Source of the DNA: an uncultured Porphyromonadaceae bacterium
Lineage (GTDB): Bacteria > Bacteroidota > Bacteroidia > Bacteroidales > Muribaculaceae
DNA: 8,149 bases
Direction of reading: 5' to 3'
Assembly: GCA_900551515.1 (NCBI GenBank)
Contig: URWH01000077.1
Span: 1-8,149, forward strand
Shown here: positions 1-6,612 of the stretch, piece after piece
How positions within the stretch are numbered: the first letter of the stretch is position 1
Layout of the letters: the number at the start of each line of letters is the position of its first letter
Position numbers and translations under genes: made by a program
Notes under the pieces: model-generated
Database searches by the model: none
What the model was told of the DNA's origin: nothing
The model's input: only the letters and a program-made list of their open reading frames with translations

Positions 1-54
1 AAGAGTTTACGATAATCAGTTGACGCTCTTTTAATTATTTTCGTCGAACTCACG

Positions 55-62
55 TATTTTTA
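55..62 (+). promoter_or_regulatory. possible Bacteroidales -7 promoter element for the recombinase gene
   Basis: TATTTTTA lies 18 bases before the recombinase ATG and matches the Bacteroidales -7 consensus TAnnTTTG at seven of eight positions. No clean TTTG element sits at the usual distance upstream, although the preceding 30 bases are T-rich. The whole 1-80 leader is AT-rich, unlike the coding DNA after it. This is a consensus match by eye only. Confidence 0.3.
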
Positions 63-80
63 TTTAAACGTTCTAAATTT

Positions 81-1280
81 ATGGCCATTGTAAAAGTTAA
101 GTTCCGCCCGGATGCCGATGGCACCGGCGGCACGGTGTGCTATCAGATTATTCACAACAGGAAATCGAAAACCGTTGCTTCAGGTTATCGTCTGCACGCC
201 GACGAGTGGGACAGCAAGCGCATGATGCCCTTCGTGGCACCGGACGGTGTGAGCAGTGCCTCGCTGCTGGAAATTCACGACAACATCCGGCGCGATCAGG
301 CACGGATGGCCCGTGTGATCAAAAAGCTCGAGGATCGCGGCCTGGACTATTCGGCCGACGATGTTGCAGAGGCTTACAGCCTCTACAGGCGGCGCTACAC
401 GTTGTGTCGCTTCATGAAGTCGATAATCTCGGACCTTAAGGGCGGCATGCATATCCGCACGGCGGAGACTTATCGCTCGGCGCTTTCGGGCTTCATGAGT
501 TTCAGGGGCGGCGCCGATATCCATCTCGACGAGATAACGCCGTCGCTGATCGGGCGCTATGAGCATTGGATGTCGGGCAGGGGTCTGACGCCCAACACCA
601 CATCGTTTTATATGCGCATACTCCGTGCGGCATACAACCGTGCTGTCGATGCCGGCATTATCGAGTCGCTTCATCCTTTCCGCCATGTCTATACGGGGAT
701 TGGTCGGACTGTAAAGCGGGCTCTGCCGCTCGCTTTGATACGCCGCATACGCAATCTCAATCTTACCGATAACCCAAAGCTTGATTATGCCCGCGATATG
801 TTCATGATGTCGTTTTATCTGCGGGGCATGAGCTTCATCGACATGGCTTTTCTGCGCACGTCGGACCTCAGCAACGGCTACGTGAGCTACCGGCGCCGCA
901 AGACGGGACAGCGGCTCACCATCAAATGGACGAGCGAGATGCAGGCCATAGTCAGTAAGTATCCGTCTGCGGCCGCCGACTTCCTGCTGCCGATAATCAG
1001 CGACACGGCGCTCAATATGCGTAGCGCTTACCGCAACAAGAACTATAATATCAATCACAATCTGACGGCGGTGGGTGTCCTGGCAGGTATCACCGTTCCG
1101 CTGACGCTTTATGTGGCGCGTCACAGCTGGGCTTCGGCTGCCAGGACCAAAGGGGTGCCGGTGAGCGTGATATCCGAAGGCATGGGGCATGAGTCGGAAT
1201 CGACGACGCGCATCTATCTTGCATCGCTCGACACGTCGGCCGTGGATCGCGCCAATTCGCTTATTATCTCCGCTCTTTGA
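81..1280 (+). CDS. Bacteroidetes-type tyrosine recombinase / site-specific integrase
   Basis: This 399-residue protein is a tyrosine recombinase, which cuts and rejoins DNA through a covalent phosphotyrosine. Residues 1-90 look like the arm-binding domain of Bacteroidetes integrases, residues 105-205 like a SAM-like core-binding domain, and residues 215-399 form the catalytic domain. Visible catalytic residues are Arg248 (in YLRGMSFID), Lys274 (in RRKTGQ), Arg347 (in YVARHSW), His370 (in GMGHESE) and the nucleophile Tyr379 (in TTRIYLASLDT). The usual first His of the HxxR box is Tyr344, which I recall as common in this Bacteroidales branch. The ATG at 81 gives a natural MAIVKVKF start and full family length. 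From memory, the IYLASLDTSxVDxAN ending resembles Bacteroidales chromosomal DNA invertases as well as element integrases. No attachment site or invertible repeat is visible here, so its substrate may lie left of the window. Confidence 0.93.
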   Translation: MAIVKVKFRPDADGTGGTVCYQIIHNRKSKTVASGYRLHADEWDSKRMMPFVAPDGVSSASLLEIHDNIRRDQARMARVIKKLEDRGLDYSADDVAEAYSLYRRRYTLCRFMKSIISDLKGGMHIRTAETYRSALSGFMSFRGGADIHLDEITPSLIGRYEHWMSGRGLTPNTTSFYMRILRAAYNRAVDAGIIESLHPFRHVYTGIGRTVKRALPLALIRRIRNLNLTDNPKLDYARDMFMMSFYLRGMSFIDMAFLRTSDLSNGYVSYRRRKTGQRLTIKWTSEMQAIVSKYPSAAADFLLPIISDTALNMRSAYRNKNYNINHNLTAVGVLAGITVPLTLYVARHSWASAARTKGVPVSVISEGMGHESESTTRIYLASLDTSAVDRANSLIISAL

Positions 1281-1308
1281 ACCGACGTCTCGTCCTGTTG
1301 GTTCCGAT

Positions 1309-1349
1309 AAAAAAAGCGGGAATGATGCATTTACGATCATACCCGCTTT
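1309..1349 (-). terminator. intrinsic terminator of the glycoside hydrolase gene
   Basis: Arms at 1313-1326 and 1336-1349 pair over 14 positions with one A-A mismatch (1321/1341) and a 9-base loop. The core is AAAGCGGG against CCCGCTTT. Read on the minus strand, the stem is followed by seven T (1315-1309), a classical intrinsic terminator 19 bases after the hydrolase stop codon. On the plus strand it lies about 32 bases after the recombinase stop, but only TTTA follows, so it may work less well in that direction. Confidence 0.85.
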
Positions 1350-1368
1350 ATGAGATCAGGTGTGAGAG

Positions 1369-4300
1369 TTACCTGACGATGTTTTTTTTGTTTTTACTTA
1401 CGTATAATCCCGGCTCAAGATTGTCGGGGTCGCACAGGCGGCCGTTGAGGTCGTAGATGGGGCCGTCGGTTTCCGGCGTTTTCGTGACCGGGATATCATC
1501 GATGCCGCTGATGTCGTCGCCGTGAGTGCCGTCGAACACATAGACCGTGGATGCGGGCATCGTCACGCTGATGGGCGTGTCGAGGTCGTAGACGTGTTCG
1601 ATCTGCAGGCCGTTGAGGTCAGCCTGGTTGGCGAACGACTTGCTGAACCACATCGGCTCCGACACGTAGTCGGGGATCTCGAGGGCTTCGCGCAGCGTGA
1701 ACGTGAACGTTTTCTGTGATGTCGAGGGGTTGCGGAGGGCGAGCGTGGCTCTTTCGCCGTTCCATGCGGCCCAGCCGTAGACGTTGGCTTTCGAGCCGTC
1801 CCAGGGATTGCCGCCTACCCAGTGGGCGTCGGGGAGCACGTCGGCATTGGCTTTCTGCCAGCGGATGCAATCGGCGATATCGCCCCAGAGAGCCCCGCCG
1901 TTGATGCTGTTGAGGCGCTCGGCGTCGCAGTAGAGCTCTACCATGCCCGAGCCGCAGGCGAAGGCGCAGCGGAGTTCGCGTACGATGCCGTCGTAGTCCA
2001 TTGTCTTCGATACGTCGCCTTTCGTGGTGAGGATCACGCCGTGGGTCATGAGAGTGTTGATCGGGCAAAGGGGCGAATTGGTGACGAAGTTCTGATAGAC
2101 AAGGTGGTCACGGTAAGTGATCCAGCGCTCGCGGTCGTCGCCCTGATTGCCTATGGTGCTGAAGTCGGCTTCCTGACGCCATACGGCATCGGTGAAGTGG
2201 AACCAGAAAGGCGAGGCCCATGTGCCGACCGTGGTATTGAAGAACATGTCGGGACGCAGTTTGCGCACTTCGCTGAGAATGTTGATGATGCCTTCTGCGT
2301 TTTCTTCACCGGTGTATCCGGCGTCGGGACCGGTCGAGCTATATTGCGCGCTGATGCCGTCGAGCTTGAAGAAGCGGAAATCGTAATTGTTGATCATGTA
2401 TTTGCAGGCATCGAGGAACACGTTGTAGTAAGCGGGGTTGCTAAGCTGCATGCCGCCGTTGTTTTCCCAATATTTCCGACGGAGCTCGCCCGAAGTGCCG
2501 TAGCCGCCTACCGGGCCGAGCCATGTGCCTATGCCGGCGCCGGATTTGAGCGCAGCCTCGTTGGGCTCGGTGAAGCCGTTGGGGAAGTTGGGGTTGAAGG
2601 TCCAGGTGCCGTAGCTGTCCCAGCCGTCGTCCCACACGAATGCCTGAATGTTCTCGTTGTATTTCTCGTAGAGGTTGGTGTGCCACTGGTTGACCACGGC
2701 TACACATTCGTCGGTGGTCATGTGATTGGCGTAAGTGGCCGAGTTGTTGCGGTCGATGTTCAGCTCATACCATGAGTTGTAAAGCGGGAATGCACGCCAT
2801 GGCACTGCGCGCTCGCGCTCGCTGTAGGCGAGGAATGAACGGCGCGCCTGATCGGGAGCGATGAGACCGACGACGCCACTTACTTTCCATGTCTTGCCGG
2901 CTTCGAGTGTGGTGTGGCGGCTCCAGAGACCCTGAATGATTCTGACGTCGTCCTGATCGCCTTCTTCGGCGGAGGAGAAGCCGGAAGCGGCCTCGACCGA
3001 GGGATCCCATGTGATGGTGCCCTGTGCGGTCACGGTTTCAGTGCGTATCTCGATGAAATAGCGGACGTAATACGTGCCGGCCTGAGGGATGTCGAGGGTG
3101 AAAGTGTTGTTGCGGGAAGATCCGCCGGTGAATCCGATATGGTAGTCGGAAGCGACAATCTCGCCTGCCGGGTTGACAACATCGACGCCTACAACGTTAA
3201 GTCCGTGCGACCCGCTGACATATTGGAATGTCACATTGTGCGTGCCGGACTGAAGCACTTTTATGAAGCCGCGTTTGCCGCGGATGTTGCTGTTGGAAAA
3301 GCCGAGGGCGGTGATGCCCTGCGGTGTCGCGGCGCCCGGCTCCCAGGTCCAGTAGGCAGGATTGGCGAGCGGCGTTTCGGCATAGTCGTCAGTGGTGTCG
3401 GGAGTCCAGCTGTTAAACAGGAATCCTGAATCGGCCTGCATGCCGGTAGTCGTACCTGAGGCTGCGGTGACGGCGGGCGACCATGTCACAGTGCCGTTGG
3501 CCGTTATCGTCTCGGTGGCGATCTCAACGAAATATCGCACGAGATATTTGCCGGCCTGAGGGATGTTGAGGGTGAAAGTGTTGTTGCGGGAAGATCCGCC
3601 GGTGAAGCCGATGTGGTAGTCGGAAGCGACAACCTCGCCCGCGGTGTTGACAACGTCGACGCCTACAACGTTAAGTCCGTGGGTGCCGCTGCGGTACTGG
3701 AATGTTACCGTGTGGGTGCCCTGTGAGGCGAAGTTGACGAAGCCGCGTTTGCCGCGGATGTCGGAAGCCGTGAATCCGAGGTTTATGACGCCCGACGGAG
3801 TCTGGCTGCCCGGGCTCCAGTTCCAGTAGGCCGGTTCGGCGGGCTGTGTGTCGCCGTCGGTGTCGGCGCTCCAGGAATTATAGGAGAATCCGTTGTCGGC
3901 AACAACGATATCGTCGGCCGTGACGGGCGTCTCCACTGAGTTGACGCCGGTGGGCGTTTCCAGTCCGGCAAATATTTTCGACGAGGCGAGGACGGCTCCG
4001 CGTGTGTTGCCCACTACTTCCGGCGCGTCCGATGCATTCATCTCGTAGCTCATCGGCACGATGCAGTGCATGGCTACGTCGGCTTTGGCCGTCAGCGTCA
4101 GCACGGTGCGGATGTAGTGTGAGCCGTCGCGGAGAATGGCTTTCCATTCAAATTCGAGGTCGCCGAAGGTGAGCGTTGCGACTAAGGACTGTCCGTTGAG
4201 TTTTTCCGATGCCACGGTGGCGTTGCTGTCGCCGGTGAGCGGCACCAGGCCCCACGATGTGACTGTCATTTCCGAAGCGGGCACCACGGTCGTTTCATCG

Positions 4301-4575
4301 CCAAGCGTGATGGTGAACAGTTCAGTACCCGCTTTCAGCCCCATCTCCGGACATCCGCCGAAACGCAGATGGCCGTTGTCGTTGATGAAACTGGCTGTGA
4401 GGATGTCGTTGGAGAGCAGGATGGCATTATCCTCGGAAGCCGCCGAGGCGATTCCGGGCTGATCCAGCTGCGGGAAGATTACATTTTGTGTATTGGCAAA
4501 AAAAGGCATGGCCAGCGCTGCAAGAATGAGCATGCGGCCAAGTGTCTGAGGCGTGAATAGTTGCCTTGTTTTCAT
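1369..4575 (-). CDS. secreted GH36-like (clan GH-D type) glycoside hydrolase with duplicated inserted module
   Basis: This 1068-residue protein is probably an exported glycan-cleaving enzyme. Residues 1-30 form a signal peptide (basic start, hydrophobic 15-26) with no lipobox Cys. Residues 50-210 are an N-terminal beta-sandwich ending in KIFAGLETPTG. Two copies of a 150-residue module follow (226-376 and 381-531), and the sandwich appears to resume at 548-580. A TIM-barrel lies at about 590-910. FFKLDGIS has the form of a strand with the catalytic nucleophile, Asp739. VWRQEADF, with Glu802 or Asp804, is the likely acid/base region, by analogy with GH36 and GH101. A C-terminal beta domain (about 925-1015) precedes a tail at 1023-1068 (GIDDI, IYDLNGR, GLYV, IVR) like secretion-linked tails of Bacteroidales. 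From memory, close relatives are often labelled 'enterotoxin' or alpha-galactosidase-like; the substrate is unknown. It is a single-gene unit with its own promoter and terminator. Confidence 0.8.
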   Translation of the reverse strand: MKTRQLFTPQTLGRMLILAALAMPFFANTQNVIFPQLDQPGIASAASEDNAILLSNDILTASFINDNGHLRFGGCPEMGLKAGTELFTITLGDETTVVPASEMTVTSWGLVPLTGDSNATVASEKLNGQSLVATLTFGDLEFEWKAILRDGSHYIRTVLTLTAKADVAMHCIVPMSYEMNASDAPEVVGNTRGAVLASSKIFAGLETPTGVNSVETPVTADDIVVADNGFSYNSWSADTDGDTQPAEPAYWNWSPGSQTPSGVINLGFTASDIRGKRGFVNFASQGTHTVTFQYRSGTHGLNVVGVDVVNTAGEVVASDYHIGFTGGSSRNNTFTLNIPQAGKYLVRYFVEIATETITANGTVTWSPAVTAASGTTTGMQADSGFLFNSWTPDTTDDYAETPLANPAYWTWEPGAATPQGITALGFSNSNIRGKRGFIKVLQSGTHNVTFQYVSGSHGLNVVGVDVVNPAGEIVASDYHIGFTGGSSRNNTFTLDIPQAGTYYVRYFIEIRTETVTAQGTITWDPSVEAASGFSSAEEGDQDDVRIIQGLWSRHTTLEAGKTWKVSGVVGLIAPDQARRSFLAYSERERAVPWRAFPLYNSWYELNIDRNNSATYANHMTTDECVAVVNQWHTNLYEKYNENIQAFVWDDGWDSYGTWTFNPNFPNGFTEPNEAALKSGAGIGTWLGPVGGYGTSGELRRKYWENNGGMQLSNPAYYNVFLDACKYMINNYDFRFFKLDGISAQYSSTGPDAGYTGEENAEGIINILSEVRKLRPDMFFNTTVGTWASPFWFHFTDAVWRQEADFSTIGNQGDDRERWITYRDHLVYQNFVTNSPLCPINTLMTHGVILTTKGDVSKTMDYDGIVRELRCAFACGSGMVELYCDAERLNSINGGALWGDIADCIRWQKANADVLPDAHWVGGNPWDGSKANVYGWAAWNGERATLALRNPSTSQKTFTFTLREALEIPDYVSEPMWFSKSFANQADLNGLQIEHVYDLDTPISVTMPASTVYVFDGTHGDDISGIDDIPVTKTPETDGPIYDLNGRLCDPDNLEPGLYVSKNKKNIVR
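2983..3435 (-). repeat. inserted beta-rich module, copy 2 of tandem duplication in the hydrolase
   Basis: This codes for residues 381-531 and repeats copy 1 at a distance of 158 codons (474 bases) in the conserved half. A 39-base stretch at 3094-3132 is identical to 3568-3606. By hand count the surrounding 168 or so bases match at about 89 percent. The early part (the linker between NSW and PAYW) is more diverged and about three residues longer than in copy 1. Confidence 0.9.
3448..3900 (-). repeat. inserted beta-rich module, copy 1 of tandem duplication in the hydrolase
   Basis: This codes for residues 226-376 of the hydrolase. Shared landmarks with copy 2 are an NSW near the start, a PAYW-x-W aromatic cluster, IRGKRGF, GTHxVTFQY, HGLNVVGVDVVN, ASDYHIGFTGGSSRNNTFTL, IPQAG, and RYFxEIxTETxTAxGTxTW. 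The many beta-type motifs and exposed aromatics suggest a carbohydrate-binding or spacer module, which is inference. It interrupts the N-terminal sandwich region rather than being appended to an end. Confidence 0.9.
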
Positions 4576-4604
4576 TGGTGAAAATGTGAAGTGATTTATT
4601 CGTT

Positions 4605-4612
4605 CAAAAATA
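4605..4612 (-). promoter_or_regulatory. Bacteroidales -7 promoter element for the glycoside hydrolase
   Basis: On the minus strand this reads TATTTTTG, an exact match to TAnnTTTG, with the ATG 29 bases further on. The predicted transcript would start near 4598, leaving a short AT-rich leader of about 20-25 bases with no Shine-Dalgarno sequence, as is usual for Bacteroidetes. The expected TTTG -33 box is degenerate: a GTTA lies at 4630-4633, 17 bases away. The surrounding 4576-4670 is strongly AT-rich compared with the genes. Confidence 0.5.
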
Positions 4613-4623
4613 GATAAAATTGT

Positions 4624-4633
4624 GTTAATTAAC
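4624..4633. promoter_or_regulatory. perfect 10-bp palindrome upstream of the hydrolase promoter
   Basis: GTTAATTAAC reads the same on both strands and overlaps the expected -33 region of the hydrolase promoter. It could be an operator for a dimeric regulator. Palindromes of this size also occur by chance in AT-rich DNA, and no second copy was seen. Confidence 0.2.
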
Positions 4634-4772
4634 GGTATTTAAGAAACAAAATTAAGATTTATTAGCATGCGAATGATTCCGCAGAACCGCCGGATGAGTG
4701 TGCTGCGGTAAAACTTTGCCGGCGATACTATGTTGTATAAAAATTTAGCGTAACTTTACCGACTGGAACCGT

Positions 4773-5158
4773 TTGTCCCGGTGCATGGAGGTTGTCAACC
4801 AAAATTTTGTTGTGACACCGGCCGACGATGAATCGGCTGCTGTGGCCGAGGTGCGGATGGCGTCTGTCGAATCCGGCAAACTCAAAATTGCTATAAAGGC
4901 TTTGAAAAGGGTGTCGCCGAGTATCATATCAGTCCCGCACACAGAAGCGATGACTATGGTGTGCTGCGGGTCACCGTGCCCGAGACCATGGGTATTGATG
5001 AGATCGATGCCGACAGGAAGGCTCTGTGGCCGGCTGATATCTACACCGTCACCGGTGTCCTGCTGAAGCATGACGCGCAGGAATCCTATTTACATCCGCT
5101 TCCGAAAGGAGTGTATATCCTCCGTTCGGATGCCGGCACGCAGAAGACGGTTCGTTAA
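4773..5158 (+). pseudogene. frameshifted 3' remnant of a secreted-protein gene with C-terminal sorting-like tail
   Basis: Two overlapping frames together read like one protein end. The first is open from 4749 (TTG at 4773, ATG at 4785) and gives VVTPADDESAAVAEV, then ESGKLKIAI. The second continues after about 4895 with KGFEKGVAEYHISP and runs to the TAA at 5156-5158. Adding one A to the AAA at 4895-4897 joins them as IAIKGFEKGV, so a single-base loss in an A run is the likely lesion. The end, with GIDEI, DIYTVTG and LPKGVYILRS followed by KTVR, has the same pattern as the tail of the neighbouring hydrolase (GIDDI, IYDLNGR, GLYV, IVR). No signal peptide or large domain precedes it, so the 5' part of the gene is missing. 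A sequencing error could cause the frameshift but not the missing front. The G-AAA-AGG nearby is not a proper slippery heptamer, so programmed frameshifting is unlikely. Confidence 0.6.
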
Positions 5159-5170
5159 CCATGATGAGTG

Positions 5171-5533
5171 ATGAATATTGAAGAATTCAGAATGGTCTGC
5201 CTTTCGCAGTCCTGTGCCAGAGAAAACGCGCCGTGGGCCGATCCGCGCTATCAGAATCTGATAACTTACACGGTGGCCGGGAAATGGTTTTGCCTGCTCA
5301 ATCTCGAAACTAAGGCGTGTCTTATCAAATGCCGACCCGATGAGGTGATCGAATTGCAGGACCGTTTCATGGGCATAGAGCCGGCATGGCACATGAACAA
5401 GAAGCACTGGATAGGACTCGAACTGAAGTCGGATGTGCCCGATGATGAGATACGTCGCCTTGTGCATCAGGCCTACAGTCTGGTTGCCGCACGTCTGACA
5501 AAATCCGCAAAGCGCGCAATCGGGCTGCTGTAA
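5171..5533 (+). CDS. MmcQ/YjbR-family small protein
   Basis: This 120-residue protein matches the MmcQ/YjbR family, small single-domain proteins of about 115-120 residues with a CyaY-like fold. The family is usually labelled DNA-binding, and its physiological role is poorly defined. Landmarks are MNIEEFR at the N-terminus, TVAGKWFCLLNL (34-45), LIKCRPDE (51-58), the signature HMNKKHW (74-80), and a C-terminal helix with LVHQAYSLV (97-105). I chose the ATG at 5171 because MNIEEFR is the family's usual start; the GTG at 5168 would add only one residue. It begins 12 bases after the stop of the upstream remnant, so it may once have been its downstream partner or may now use the same transcript. 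No separate promoter is obvious. It is probably cytoplasmic. Confidence 0.88.
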   Translation: MNIEEFRMVCLSQSCARENAPWADPRYQNLITYTVAGKWFCLLNLETKACLIKCRPDEVIELQDRFMGIEPAWHMNKKHWIGLELKSDVPDDEIRRLVHQAYSLVAARLTKSAKRAIGLL

Positions 5534-5542
5534 CCCCCCCCC
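5534..5542. repeat. run of nine C between two convergent stop codons
   Basis: Nine consecutive C fill most of the 12-base gap between the MmcQ/YjbR stop (TAA, 5531-5533) and the transporter stop (TTA on the plus strand, 5546-5548). TAACC at 5531-5535 and GGTTA at 5544-5548 are inverted repeats, so the two stop codons pair across the C run in a 5-bp stem. There is no U-tract, so this is a poor terminator. The run lies outside both coding sequences. Confidence 0.9.
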
Positions 5543-5545
5543 TGG

Positions 5546-6436
5546 TTATTTCGATGAGGGCTCCATGTGGATGTAGATGGTTGTCGCGGGTCCGAACTGG
5601 TCGCGGATTTCACGCTCAGCCTGTGTGGCTATCTCGTGAGCTTTTGTGAGCGTGATGCTGCCGTCCATTTTGATGTGTACGTCGACGGCTATTCCGCTGC
5701 CTATCTTGCGCGAGCGCAGCCTGTGGAAACTGTCGATGCCGGGCACGCTGCCGATGATGCGCTGGAGCGTGGCAATCTGATCCTTGGGCAGAGAACCGTC
5801 GAGCCGTTCGTTCATGGCCGGGCGGATGATGTCGTAGCCCGCTTTCATGATGAAAAGGCTGACGACGGCGGCCGCCAGCGGGTCGAGGATGCGCCATTTG
5901 CTGCCGAAGAACATGGCTCCGGCGATGCCTGTCACAGTGCCGATGGATGAGATGGCGTCGCTTCGGTGATGCCAGGCATTGGCCACAACGGCGTCGGATT
6001 TCAGGCTCCGGCCTTTGGCCACGGTATAGCGGTATAGTGCCTCTTTGGCCAGAATCGATATCAGAGCTACGGCCAGAGCAATCCAGCCGGGCTCGGGCAG
6101 GGGAGTGCCCGAAAGACTGTCGACGATGAGCATGATGCTGTTGACAAGAAGCCCAATGCCCGTGGCCAGAAGGATGACGCCGATGATCAGCGTGGCGAAT
6201 GTCTCGAATTTGCCGTGGCCGTAGCCGTGATCCTCGTCGCTCGGCTTGGAGGATACCTTGACGAAGAGCAGTACGATGATGTCTGTGACAAAATCAGTGA
6301 GCGAATGTACGGCATCGGCCAGCAAAGCCGAACTGCGGCCCATGATGCCGGCTATGAACTTTATGATCACCAGCAGCGCGTTGACTGCCGAGCCCAGAAA
6401 TGTAACCTTATATATCTCTTTTTCTCTGCTTTCCAT
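5546..6436 (-). CDS. cation diffusion facilitator (CDF) family metal exporter, probably zinc
   Basis: This 296-residue inner-membrane protein is a CDF antiporter that exports divalent metal, normally in exchange for protons. Hydrophobic segments fit six transmembrane helices within residues 10-205, followed by a cytoplasmic dimerisation domain (210-296). Aligning by eye to E. coli YiiP, the transport site is His44 and Asp48 (HSLTD) with His156 and Asp160 (HHRSD). That is an HD-HD site, the pattern typical of zinc-selective members, whereas YiiP has DD-HD. The second site is kept as Asp67, His70 and His74 (DEDHGYGH). C-terminal metal ligands are His238, His254, His267, His290 and Glu292, the last replacing an Asp in YiiP. 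Length is typical, and the ATG at 6436 leads into MESREKEIYK, a usual family opening. It is convergent with the upstream small gene and has an AT-rich upstream region of its own. No metal-regulator gene is visible. Confidence 0.93.
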   Translation of the reverse strand: MESREKEIYKVTFLGSAVNALLVIIKFIAGIMGRSSALLADAVHSLTDFVTDIIVLLFVKVSSKPSDEDHGYGHGKFETFATLIIGVILLATGIGLLVNSIMLIVDSLSGTPLPEPGWIALAVALISILAKEALYRYTVAKGRSLKSDAVVANAWHHRSDAISSIGTVTGIAGAMFFGSKWRILDPLAAAVVSLFIMKAGYDIIRPAMNERLDGSLPKDQIATLQRIIGSVPGIDSFHRLRSRKIGSGIAVDVHIKMDGSITLTKAHEIATQAEREIRDQFGPATTIYIHMEPSSK

Positions 6437-6612
6437 TGATCATATTCCACATAAACCGGCACTGCTCCGCGCCAATCTGAAACATAGCGTAAAATTATAC
6501 AAAATATTCCGATTTAGAGCCAGTGCTGCTAATTAAATTAGCAAGGTCCCGTAACGACGGCTTCGCTTTCAGGAGGTCTTCGCCGAGACGGTGTTGCGGA
6601 TGTTGCGTCCGG
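6437..6612. other. AT-rich intergenic region between transporter and helicase genes
   Basis: These 176 bases lie upstream of the CDF gene and downstream of the helicase gene, both on the minus strand. The part from about 6487 to 6545 is AT-rich and should hold the transporter promoter. A minus-strand TATGTTTC (plus 6479-6486) resembles TAnnTTTG at seven of eight positions, but the nearest TTTG is only 13 bases away, so it is weak. No intrinsic terminator with a U-tract is evident after the helicase stop. No gene is supported here. Confidence 0.4.
6527..6543. repeat. perfect inverted repeat, 8-bp arms with one-base centre
   Basis: TGCTAATT and AATTAGCA flank a single A. The one-base centre is too small for a stable RNA hairpin, so a dimeric protein site is the more natural reading. 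It lies about 90 bases upstream of the CDF start on the minus strand, a plausible operator position for a metal-responsive repressor or activator. This is inference; no regulator gene is in view. Confidence 0.45.

Noticed and set aside
1..30. AAGAG and CTCTT as a hairpin followed by a T-rich stretch, suggesting a terminator of a gene left of the window
   Set aside because: Only five base pairs with a 20-base loop; too weak without seeing the upstream gene.
180..1340. 386-residue open frame on the minus strand opposite the recombinase
   Set aside because: It is antisense to a protein with clear catalytic motifs, and its translation is rich in Arg and His without domain features. It is a by-product of GC-rich codon use.
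1822..2775. 317-residue open frame on the plus strand opposite the hydrolase
   Set aside because: It is antisense to the conserved barrel domain. Its Val/Ala/Gly-rich translation has no recognisable motif, so it is a shadow frame.
4715..4758. TTTG and TAACTTTA as a promoter for the remnant
   Set aside because: The spacing is 32 bases, far from the usual 19-21, and the gene behind it has no front end. The match is likely chance.
4902..4911. Programmed -1 frameshift signal in the remnant (G AAA AGG G)
   Set aside because: The required X XXY YYZ pattern is broken by the leading G. No upstream protein domain justifies expression, and a simple loss of one A at 4895-4897 joins the two frames better.
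4745..5071. 108-residue minus-strand frame across the remnant
   Set aside because: The plus-strand reading there has a recognisable secreted-protein tail, and the minus-strand product has no motif.
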